In this document: piece after piece, positions 1-5,113 of the stretch
Layout of the letters: the number at the start of each line of letters is the position of its first letter
Numbering within the stretch: the first letter of the stretch is position 1
Assembly: GCA_937926025.1 (NCBI GenBank)
Contig: CALANQ010000134.1
Span: 1-5,113 of the forward strand
Length of the DNA stretch: 5,113 bases
Direction: 5' to 3'
Source: an uncultured Acidimicrobiales bacterium
GTDB lineage: Bacteria > Actinomycetota > Acidimicrobiia > Acidimicrobiales > Iamiaceae
Program-made: the position numbers and the translations under genes
Notes under the pieces: model-generated
What the model was told of the DNA's origin: nothing
The model's input: only the letters and a program-made list of their open reading frames with translations
The model's database searches: none

Positions 1-101
1 TGAACCCGGTGGCCAGGTTCGTCTGGAAGCGCTGCGGGCTCTACGAGGCCGACGGCAACACCCCGGCCGCCGCCGCCGCCGACGACGCCGTCGCCGCCTG
101 A
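1..101 (+). CDS. C-terminal fragment of an unidentified protein (5' end outside window)
   Basis: The frame with codons starting at base 3 is open from the window edge to a TGA at 99-101. It encodes about 32 residues: a basic/aromatic stretch (NPVARFVWKRCGLYEADG), then a low-complexity tail of Ala with a few Asp (AAAAADDAVAA). The GC-rich third positions fit a coding frame in this genome, and the stop lies just before a possible terminator and the convergent merR gene, as expected for a gene end. Too little is present to name a family; I do not recognise it. The Ala/Asp tail is probably a disordered terminus and has no diagnostic value. Confidence 0.5.
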   Translation, partial: NPVARFVWKRCGLYEADGNTPAAAAADDAVAA

Positions 102-103
102 CC

Positions 104-123
104 GACCCTCGCCAGGGCGGGTC
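104..123. terminator. Possible bidirectional terminator hairpin between convergent genes
   Basis: GACC + CGCC (104-107, 110-113) can pair with GGCG + GGTC (116-123), with a two-base bulge at 108-109; a realistic loop opens the innermost pair. It lies exactly between the TGA of the plus-strand fragment (99-101) and the stop of the minus-strand merR gene (136-138). No T-tract follows on either strand, so this is only a position-supported guess. Confidence 0.3.
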
Positions 124-135
124 AGCCGGGGGCCG

Positions 136-825
136 CTACCGCTCGAAGTGGGCGCGCAGCGCGTCGGACATGGCGTGGTTGAACGACGCGTTCAGCGCCA
201 CGCGGGCCAGGTCTCCCAACCGGGCCACCGACCGGCGGATCGCCTCGAGGTCGCCACCGGAGTCCACCGCCACCCGAGCGATGAGGTGCTCGTCGGCCAG
301 CTGCAGGTACGCCGCCGCCACCTGCTCGGTGGCCCGCTGCACCTCGGCCAGGGCGTCGAGCTGCGCCGCCAGCGGCACGCCCATGGCCAGGAACTCCTCG
401 GCCAGCGGCAGCAACCCCGGCAGGTCCATCCGGACCCGGTCGCCGTCGATGGCGATGAGCCCCAGCTCCATGGCCCGGGCTGTGACCTCGTCGGGCGGCG
501 TGCCCAGGCGGGCCAGCAGCTCGTCGGGCGCGAACCACGCCGGCTCCGACGCGGTGAAGGCCTCCGTGGTGACCGCCGTGAGCTGGCCGTCGTTGACCAC
601 CTTGGCGATGGCCGCCAGGTTCAGCCCCTCGTCCTGCATGGCCCGGATCTGCAGCAGCCGGCGCCGGTGCAGCGGTCCGTAGTAGCCGATGCGGCCCTTC
701 AGCGTGGGCGGCGGGAGCAGCCCGCGGGCCTGGTGGGCGCGGATGTTCCGCACCGTCATGTCGACCTCGGCGGCGAGCTGGTCGATCGTGAGCTCCTCGT
801 CCGCGGCGCCGGTCACGCCGGGCAC
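136..825 (-). CDS. MerR-family transcriptional regulator
   Basis: The predicted product is a 229-aa DNA-binding regulator. Residues ~12-40 form the MerR winged-helix N-terminus (LTIDQLAAEVDMTVRNIRAH followed by QARGLLPPP); residues ~47-78 give the second helix pair (YYGPLHRRRLLQIRAMQDEG, then LNLAAIAKVV). Residues ~98-150 resemble a second small helical/wing module (DELLARLG..., LGLIAIDGDRVRM), followed by a helical C-terminal effector or dimer region with alternating hydrophobics. This long two-part form is common among uncharacterised actinobacterial MerR proteins (family knowledge). There is no cysteine anywhere, so metal-thiolate (MerR/CueR) or Fe-S (SoxR) sensing is unlikely; the ligand is unknown. 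The GTG at 825 gives the longest form; another GTG at 816 is three codons shorter and lies at a leaderless-like distance from a TAGCGT element. No clear Shine-Dalgarno precedes either. It lies 44 bases after the 140-aa gene on the same strand and is probably co-transcribed with it. Confidence 0.9.
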   Translation of the reverse strand: MPGVTGAADEELTIDQLAAEVDMTVRNIRAHQARGLLPPPTLKGRIGYYGPLHRRRLLQIRAMQDEGLNLAAIAKVVNDGQLTAVTTEAFTASEPAWFAPDELLARLGTPPDEVTARAMELGLIAIDGDRVRMDLPGLLPLAEEFLAMGVPLAAQLDALAEVQRATEQVAAAYLQLADEHLIARVAVDSGGDLEAIRRSVARLGDLARVALNASFNHAMSDALRAHFER

Positions 826-829
826 GCTA
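824..829 (-). promoter_or_regulatory. Candidate -10 element (TAGCGT) for merR
   Basis: Read on the minus strand, 829-824 is TAGCGT, matching the TANNNT form of actinobacterial -10 boxes. It ends 7 bases before the GTG at 816, the spacing expected if transcription starts at that GTG (leaderless mRNA). No good -35 hexamer is seen. A perfect 8-bp palindrome GGGTACCC (839-846) lies just upstream, in what would be the -10/-35 spacer where MerR proteins usually bind. Both points are suggestive only. Confidence 0.25.
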
Positions 830-869
830 CCGCGGCCCGGGTACCCCTCAGCTCACCCGGCGCCGCTGG

Positions 870-1292
870 TCAGGCGTCGGGGAGCAGCAGCTCGGCGAGG
901 CGGGCGGCCAGCGCCTCGGCGTCGCCCGGGGTGACGGCCACCTCGATGGTGCCCCGCTCGCTGGCCACCACCACGATGTCGTTCTCCATCCCCCAGAACG
1001 CCTCGGTCCGGAACCGCACGGTCCGCAGGTAGACGTCGGACACCTCCTCGAACGGGAGGTCGACGGTCGGGTTGGTCGACGAGAACCCCACCGCGACGGC
1101 ATCGTCCGTGAGCCACCGGGCCTCGCCATCGGGCACCGCCCCCAGCTGGAGCGCCGCCTCCGTCCACGGCCCCCACCCGCGGGCCGAGGTGCGCCGCAGG
1201 CGGCACGGGACGCGCACCGGCCCGCCCTGGCTGAGCTTGGCCCGCAGGACGCCGTCGTTCTTCCGGTTGCGCAGCCGATCCCGCAGGCTCAC
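870..1292 (-). CDS. Conserved-looking hypothetical protein, 140 aa
   Basis: The predicted product is a small soluble protein with no signal peptide or membrane helix. It opens with a basic segment (MSLRDRLRNRKNDGVLRAKL). A beta-rich body follows, with short strands such as GPVRVPCRLRR (24-34), EARWLTDDAVAVGF (57-70), VYLRTVRFR (87-95), ENDIVVVASERGTIEVAV (103-120), and a closing amphipathic helix (DAEALAARLAELLLP). Strands ending in a C-terminal helix would suit a PH-like barrel; a loose resemblance to the actinobacterial DUF2550 style (PVRVPCRLR, later W and G positions) is from memory and unproven. The GTG start at 1292 is chosen because AGGGG (1303-1299) lies 6 bases upstream. The gene is downstream of the etfBA terminator and 44 bases before merR, so it probably leads a two-gene unit with merR. 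Function unknown. Confidence 0.75.
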   Translation of the reverse strand: MSLRDRLRNRKNDGVLRAKLSQGGPVRVPCRLRRTSARGWGPWTEAALQLGAVPDGEARWLTDDAVAVGFSSTNPTVDLPFEEVSDVYLRTVRFRTEAFWGMENDIVVVASERGTIEVAVTPGDAEALAARLAELLLPDA

Positions 1293-1298
1293 CCATCA

Positions 1299-1303
1299 CC
1301 CCT
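1299..1303 (-). promoter_or_regulatory. Ribosome binding site (AGGGG) of the 140-aa gene
   Basis: AGGGG on the minus strand lies 6 bases upstream of the GTG at 1292-1290. It supports that start over an out-of-frame ATG at 1296-1294. Confidence 0.55.
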
Positions 1304-1314
1304 GAGACGCGAAC

Positions 1315-1340
1315 GGGCCCCGGCACCACGGCCGGGGCCC
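1315..1340 (-). terminator. Strong hairpin terminator after etfA
   Basis: GGGCCCCGGC (1315-1324) and GCCGGGGCCC (1331-1340) are a perfect 10-bp inverted repeat with a 6-base loop (ACCACG). The hairpin begins 23 bases after the etfA stop codon (1366-1364) in the direction of transcription. The bases that follow on the minus strand are GTTCGCGTCT, not a real T-tract; GC-only hairpins of this sort are usual for high-GC actinobacteria. It likely ends the etfBA transcript and partly insulates the downstream 140-aa/merR pair. Confidence 0.75.
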
Positions 1341-1363
1341 ACTCGTACGCACGTGTGCTCGGA

Positions 1364-2326
1364 TCAGCGGGCCTGCAGGGCCTCGAGCAGCTTGGGCAGC
1401 ACCTTGTGCACGTCGCCCACGATGCCGAGGTCGGCGACACCGAAGATCGGGGCCTCCGGGTCCTTGTTGATCGCGATGATGTTCTTGGAGCCCTTCATGC
1501 CCACCATGTGCTGCGTGGCACCGGAGATGCCGGCGGCGATGTAGACGGTGGGCTTCACGACCTTGCCGGTCTGGCCGACCTGGTAGCTGTAGGGCACCCA
1601 GCCGGCGTCGACGATGGCACGCGAGGCGCCGGGCGCACCCTTGAGGGTCTTGGCGAGGTCCTCGATGAGGTCGAACTTGGCGGCCTCGCCGAGGCCACGG
1701 CCACCGGCCACGACCACGGCCGCCTCGTCGAGCTTGGGACCGGTGGTCTCCTCGACGTGGCGGTTGGTGCGGACGGCGGTGCCGGCAGCACCGGTGTCGG
1801 GCACAGCCAGCTCGCTGACGGCAGCAGCGCCGCCGCCCGACTCCTCGGCCACGAACGACTTCGGGCGGAAGAGGGCGATGGCGGGGGCACCGGCGGCGAA
1901 CTTGGTCTTCACCAGCTGCGTGCCGCCGAAGATCGGCGTGGTGACGACGATGCCGTCGGTGACGTCGATGTCGATGTTGTTGGTGAGCACCGGCTTGTCG
2001 AGCTTCACCGACAGACGGGCCGCGATGTCACGGCCGTCGTAGGTGGTGCCCAGCATGAGCAGGTCCGGCGCACCGTTGGCCTCGATGGCCGCAGCCAGCG
2101 CGGCGGCGACGTGCACACCCTGGAGCTTGCCGCCCAGGTCGCCGGTGGCGTGGACCGCGGTGGCGCCGTGGGCGCCGACCGTGGCGGCGATGCCGTCGCC
2201 GGCGTCGCCGACGAACACCTCGACGGTGTCCGCGATCTCACGCGCCTTGGCGAGCATCTCGAGGGTGATGGGGGCGACGCCGTTCTCGTTGATCTCGGCG
2301 TGGACCCAAACCTTGGGAAGAGCCAT
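1364..2326 (-). CDS. etfA: Electron transfer flavoprotein alpha subunit
   Basis: EtfA (320 aa) is the FAD-carrying subunit of the soluble cytoplasmic ETF heterodimer. It accepts electrons from acyl-CoA dehydrogenases and related flavoenzymes and hands them to ETF:quinone oxidoreductase. The N-terminal domain (about 1-190, starting ALPKVWVHAEINENGV) has the ETF alpha/beta fold, including LMLGTTYDGRDIAARLSVKL (90-109). The C-terminal FAD domain starts with VVVAGGRGLG (204-213), then GASRAIVDAGWVP (233-245), QVGQTGKVVKPTVYIAAGIS (249-268), GATQHMVGMKGSKNI (269-283) and AINKDPEAPIFGVADLGIVG (285-304), the diagnostic EtfA signature and FAD-binding segments. Length is typical and the gene looks intact. 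The ATG at 2326 has AAAGGA 8 bases upstream. It follows etfB by 26 bases on the same strand, a classic etfBA operon, and is followed by a hairpin terminator. No sign of transfer or damage. Which dehydrogenase it serves cannot be told from this window. Confidence 0.97.
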   Translation of the reverse strand: MALPKVWVHAEINENGVAPITLEMLAKAREIADTVEVFVGDAGDGIAATVGAHGATAVHATGDLGGKLQGVHVAAALAAAIEANGAPDLLMLGTTYDGRDIAARLSVKLDKPVLTNNIDIDVTDGIVVTTPIFGGTQLVKTKFAAGAPAIALFRPKSFVAEESGGGAAAVSELAVPDTGAAGTAVRTNRHVEETTGPKLDEAAVVVAGGRGLGEAAKFDLIEDLAKTLKGAPGASRAIVDAGWVPYSYQVGQTGKVVKPTVYIAAGISGATQHMVGMKGSKNIIAINKDPEAPIFGVADLGIVGDVHKVLPKLLEALQAR

Positions 2327-2334
2327 GTCTTCGT

Positions 2335-2340
2335 TCCTTT
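2335..2340 (-). promoter_or_regulatory. Ribosome binding site (AAAGGA) of etfA
   Basis: AAAGGA on the minus strand lies 8 bases upstream of the etfA ATG, within the 26-base etfB-etfA gap. It confirms the start and shows that etfA is translated from an internal site of the etfBA message. Confidence 0.7.
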
Positions 2341-2352
2341 CGATGGGTTGGG

Positions 2353-3132
2353 TCAGAGGACCTTGAGGCCGTCGAGGAACTCGACGATCTTCAGGTGGGC
2401 TTCGCCGTCGTCTTCGATGACCTCACCGGCTTCGCGCTCGGGGGCGGCCTCGACGTTGACGATCTCCTGACCGGCGCCGGCCCAGCCGACGATGGCCGAG
2501 TCGATGCCGAGGTCGGCGACGGTCACCGTGTCGACGGGCTTGGACTTGGCCGCCATGATCCCCTTGAACGAGGGGTAGCGGGGCTCGACCACACCGGCGG
2601 TGACGGACACGAGCGCCGGGAGGGGCGACTCGCACTCGTCGTAGCCGGCCTCGGTCTGGCGCTGGACCTTCACGGTGCCGTCGGCGATCTCCACCGACTT
2701 GGCGAAGGTGATCGACGGCAGGTCGAGGATGGCGGCGATCTGCTCGGGCACGGTGCCCGTGTAGCCGTCGGAGGACTCGGTGGCAGCGAGGATCAGATCC
2801 GCACCCTCCACCCGGCCGATGGCGGCGGCGAGCACCTTGGCGGTGTCGAGCGCACCGGCGCCCTTGAGGGCGTCGTCGCTGACCAGGACGGCCTTGGCCG
2901 CACCCATCGCGAGGGCGGTGCGGAGACCGGACACCTCGCCGTTGGGGGCCATGGAGACGAGGGTGACCTCGCCTTCACCGGCCTTGTCGACCAGCTGGAG
3001 AGCCATCTCGACGCCGTACGAGTCGGACTCGTCGAGGATGAGCTTTCCATCGCGCTTGAGGGTGTGATCCGCGTTCAGCGCGCCGGGATCGGCGGGATCG
3101 GGGATCTGCTTGACACAGACGACGACGTTCAT
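2353..3132 (-). CDS. etfB: Electron transfer flavoprotein beta subunit
   Basis: EtfB (259 aa) is the partner subunit of ETF and in the classical family carries a structural AMP. The N-terminus MNVVVCVKQIPDPA is the hallmark EtfB start. It is followed by DESDSYGVEMALQLVD (34-49), VTLVSMAPNGE (56-66) and the nucleotide-loop region AATESSDGYTGTVPEQIAAI (116-135), which corresponds to the AMP/ADP binding loop. Then comes the family signature RQTEAGYDECESPLPALVSV (158-177), VEPRYPSFKGIMAAKSKPV (182-200). The acidic C-terminal tail (EREAGEVIEDDGE) ends in a helix (LKIVEFLDGLKVL), as in other actinobacterial EtfBs. The ATG at 3132 is required for the conserved start. No Shine-Dalgarno is visible just upstream, and a weak promoter-like pair would place the transcript start almost at the ATG. 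It is the first gene of the etfBA pair and lies 54 bases after the hydrolase stop on the same strand. Confidence 0.97.
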   Translation of the reverse strand: MNVVVCVKQIPDPADPGALNADHTLKRDGKLILDESDSYGVEMALQLVDKAGEGEVTLVSMAPNGEVSGLRTALAMGAAKAVLVSDDALKGAGALDTAKVLAAAIGRVEGADLILAATESSDGYTGTVPEQIAAILDLPSITFAKSVEIADGTVKVQRQTEAGYDECESPLPALVSVTAGVVEPRYPSFKGIMAAKSKPVDTVTVADLGIDSAIVGWAGAGQEIVNVEAAPEREAGEVIEDDGEAHLKIVEFLDGLKVL

Positions 3133-3139
3133 GGCGGCG

Positions 3140-3168
3140 AGTTTGTTCGGCGCGCCGCCCCGTCACAA
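3140..3168 (-). promoter_or_regulatory. Candidate etfBA promoter (leaderless type)
   Basis: On the minus strand TTGTGA (3168-3163; compare TTGACA) is separated by 17 bases from CAAACT (3145-3140; keeps the conserved A2 and T6 of the -10 box). Only 7 bases lie between this -10 and the etfB ATG, so transcription would start at or next to the ATG. That would explain the missing Shine-Dalgarno. Match quality is modest; read-through from the hydrolase gene is the alternative. Confidence 0.3.
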
Positions 3169-3170
3169 AT

Positions 3171-3186
3171 CCGGACGATCGCCCGG
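3171..3186. repeat. Near-perfect 16-bp palindrome between hydrolase and etfB
   Basis: CCGGACGATCGCCCGG is its own reverse complement except for one symmetric mismatched pair (A at 3175 against C at 3182). It touches the hydrolase stop codon (3189-3187) and lies just upstream of the candidate etfB -35. It could be an operator for etfBA or a short terminator-like hairpin after the hydrolase gene; the tetraloop form CCGGAC-GATC-GCCCGG is possible. High GC makes chance palindromes fairly common. Confidence 0.4.
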
Positions 3187-3981
3187 TCAGCTGTCGACTT
3201 CGGCCAGCGCCTTGGCTGCTCGGGCCTGGGCGGTGGCGTTGCCCATGTAGTCGCTGTGCTCCACGTTCGTGTACAGCACCTTGCGAGCCGCCGGCACGTT
3301 GATGGCCAGGGCCGACGAGTCGGGCACCGTGTCGTCGGCCGTGGACCCGAACGCCGTCCAGTCCGTCCCGTTCACGCCCTGCGGCGCGCCGTTCGTCTGC
3401 AGCCACTTGATGTCGCTGGCCCCCGGCTTCAGCTGGCTGCACTGACCCCAGAGGCAGCCCGTCGAGTACCAGGCGGCACCCTGGAAGGGCGCGGCGAAGG
3501 TCACCGAGTCCTCCACGTTCAGCGGCGCCGAGAAGCCCGACTCCTTGGCCTGGGCGCCCTGGACGGCGCCGCGGGTGATGAGCCCGCCCATGGAGTGGCC
3601 GACGAGGTCCACCGGGATGCCCTTCTTCGTGTACGTCTCGTACACGTACTTGGAGAACACCTTCGACAGGTCCTTCCAGGACGTCGAGTTGTCGATGGAG
3701 CCCCAGCTGCGCAGGTTCACGTCGCAGTTGCGGTCGCTGTCGTAGTAGCCGACCGTGACCATCGCGCCCGTGAAGCCGTTGTTGCGCAGCGACGTCTTCA
3801 GCGACCCGAAGTTGCCGTTGCAGTCGTTGCCGGCGCCGAAGGCGGACCAGCCGTGCACGAAGATGATCACCCGGTCCTTGGCCGGCTGCCGGGGCGGCTC
3901 GCACGCGGTGGCGCCCACCACCACGAGCAGCGATGCCAATGCGAACGCCGCCAGGCGCAGCGGTGCCTTCGAACCCGTCAA
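3187..3981 (-). CDS. Secreted alpha/beta-hydrolase (lipase-like) lipoprotein
   Basis: The predicted product is a 264-aa exported serine hydrolase, probably a lipase or esterase; substrate unknown. Residues 1-26 are a signal peptide (KAPLR, then AAFALASLLVVVGATA) ending at Cys27 in a slightly weak lipobox (ATAC), so it is likely lipid-anchored outside the membrane. The oxyanion segment is VIIFVHGW (38-45). The nucleophile elbow is VDLVGHSMGG with Ser130; the acid is probably Asp216 or Asp217 in STADDTVP; the base is His242 in NVEHSDYMGN. AAPFQGAAWY (163-172) matches the PxxG-like segment of PGAP1/lipase class-2 type enzymes. Four Cys in the mature part (54, 86, 176, 181) suggest two disulfides, fitting an extracytoplasmic protein. 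The frame is open far upstream (to 4662), but that part is antisense to the kinase gene. The TTG at 3981-3979 is chosen because GGGGAGG lies 7 bases upstream and it puts the signal peptide at the N-terminus. Confidence 0.9.
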   Translation of the reverse strand: MTGSKAPLRLAAFALASLLVVVGATACEPPRQPAKDRVIIFVHGWSAFGAGNDCNGNFGSLKTSLRNNGFTGAMVTVGYYDSDRNCDVNLRSWGSIDNSTSWKDLSKVFSKYVYETYTKKGIPVDLVGHSMGGLITRGAVQGAQAKESGFSAPLNVEDSVTFAAPFQGAAWYSTGCLWGQCSQLKPGASDIKWLQTNGAPQGVNGTDWTAFGSTADDTVPDSSALAINVPAARKVLYTNVEHSDYMGNATAQARAAKALAEVDS

Positions 3982-3988
3982 CTCACGA

Positions 3989-3995
3989 CCTCCCC
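3989..3995 (-). promoter_or_regulatory. Strong Shine-Dalgarno (GGGGAGG) that decides the TTG start of the hydrolase
   Basis: GGGGAGG on the minus strand, 7 bases before TTG (3981-3979), is the best ribosome site in the window. The nearby GTG at 3985-3983 is in another frame and hits TGA within two codons, so the TTG is the sensible start. Confidence 0.75.
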
Positions 3996-4043
3996 GATCG
4001 CCCCACCGACCCGTCGGGCCGGTGGATCCCGGACGAAACGCTA

Positions 4044-4068
4044 GTGGTGCCGGCCCGGGCGGCACCAC
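4044..4068. repeat. Perfect 9-bp inverted repeat with 7-base spacer
   Basis: GTGGTGCCG (4044-4052) and CGGCACCAC (4060-4068) are exact reverse complements around GCCCGGG. It lies near the middle of the divergent promoter region, so an operator serving one or both genes is possible; it could also form an RNA hairpin in a leader. It is unlikely to be a terminator, because no gene ends here. Confidence 0.55.
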
Positions 4069-4107
4069 CACCGGCCCCCGACCTCGCCCGGTGGCCGGTG
4101 GCGCGCC

Positions 4108-4113
4108 TACCGT
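4108..4113 (+). promoter_or_regulatory. Candidate -10 (TACCGT) for the lipid kinase
   Basis: TACCGT matches TANNNT and ends 9 bases before the GTG start at 4123. With no Shine-Dalgarno and no other in-frame start upstream (a TAG lies in frame at 4042-4044), this fits a leaderless or near-leaderless transcript. No -35 is recognisable. Confidence 0.35.
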
Positions 4114-4122
4114 CGCCCCTGC

Positions 4123-5113
<991 letters not shown>

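Larger units (their letters stand above)
3982..4122. promoter_or_regulatory. Divergent intergenic region with several inverted repeats
   Basis: This 141-base gap separates the minus-strand hydrolase from the plus-strand lipid kinase, so it should hold both promoters. It contains three inverted repeats built on CCACCGG/GGTGG-like words: 4003-4025 (CCACCG..CGGTGG, with inner CCC/GGG and a 3-base loop), 4044-4068 (perfect 9-bp arms GTGGTGCCG/CGGCACCAC, 7-base spacer), and 4068-4075 with 4094-4101 (CCACCGGC/GCCGGTGG). The only AT-richer patch is GACGAAACGCTAG (about 4032-4044); on the minus strand it gives TAGCGT (4043-4038), a possible -10 for the hydrolase. No convincing -35 is seen for either gene. 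Confidence 0.5.

Noticed and set aside
61..98. GCC-repeat tract considered as a microsatellite
   Set aside because: It is simply the Ala-rich coding tail of the first gene fragment in a GC-rich genome; there is no longer repeat unit.
148..1032. 294-codon plus-strand frame over merR and the 140-aa gene
   Set aside because: It is antisense to merR, which has a clear HTH domain; the translation is His/Arg/Gly-rich and lacks any family motif.
1355..2470. 371-codon open frame on the plus strand
   Set aside because: It is antisense to etfA, with composition typical of a complementary-strand shadow (Gly/Asp/Val/His repeats) and no recognisable domain.
3148..3157. CGGCGCGCCG palindrome upstream of etfB
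   Set aside because: It consists only of G and C in a GC-rich spacer and would be common by chance; no second copy or conserved context is visible.
2975..3904. 309-codon minus-strand open frame overlapping the hydrolase and etfB
   Set aside because: It is a different frame of the hydrolase gene, Arg/Gly/Gln-rich, with no start signal; the hydrolase frame carries the catalytic motifs and signal peptide.
2395..4044. 549-codon open frame on the plus strand
   Set aside because: It runs antisense to etfB and the hydrolase, both with strong family motifs. The translation is rich in Gly, Val, Arg, His and Asp without any domain; this is the usual high-GC antisense shadow.

Overview
This window is high-GC (clearly above 65% by eye) bacterial DNA. 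The codons mostly end in G or C, GTG and TTG starts are used, and several starts lack a Shine-Dalgarno site. The gene content is an etfBA operon, an actinobacterial-style MerR regulator, a secreted Ser-hydrolase lipoprotein and a diacylglycerol-kinase-family lipid kinase. Together this suggests an actinobacterium, possibly an uncultured Acidimicrobiia-like lineage, but that placement is inference. The last ~77 bases are almost pure C and look like a sequencing or assembly artefact at a contig end, so this is probably the edge of a draft or metagenome contig.

Layout from left to right. Positions 1-101 hold the C-terminal end of a plus-strand gene with an Ala-rich tail. It converges on a minus-strand block: a MerR-family regulator (136-825), a 140-aa protein of unknown function (870-1292), then, beyond a strong hairpin terminator (1315-1340), etfA (1364-2326) and etfB (2353-3132), and finally a secreted alpha/beta-hydrolase lipoprotein (3187-3981). 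In the direction of transcription the order is hydrolase, etfB, etfA, terminator, unknown protein, merR. A 141-base divergent intergenic region rich in inverted repeats (3982-4122) separates the hydrolase from a plus-strand diacylglycerol kinase/YegS/LCB5-type lipid kinase. That kinase starts with GTG at 4123 and stays open to the end of the window, where it runs into the poly-C stretch.

How the genes fit together. EtfB and EtfA form the soluble FAD/AMP heterodimer that carries electrons from acyl-CoA dehydrogenases (and related flavin dehydrogenases) to the respiratory chain. A lipase-like lipoprotein and a lipid kinase nearby give the window a loose lipid-metabolism flavour, but nothing in the sequence proves a shared pathway. 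The MerR protein has no cysteine, so it is not a classical metal-thiolate or SoxR-type sensor; its ligand is unknown.

I see no CRISPR array, tRNA, rRNA, transposase, phage gene or obvious novel multi-gene system. The most useful second-look items are the poly-C artefact fused to the kinase, possible leaderless starts at three genes, the dyad-rich divergent region, and the correct short TTG start of the hydrolase inside a much longer open frame.
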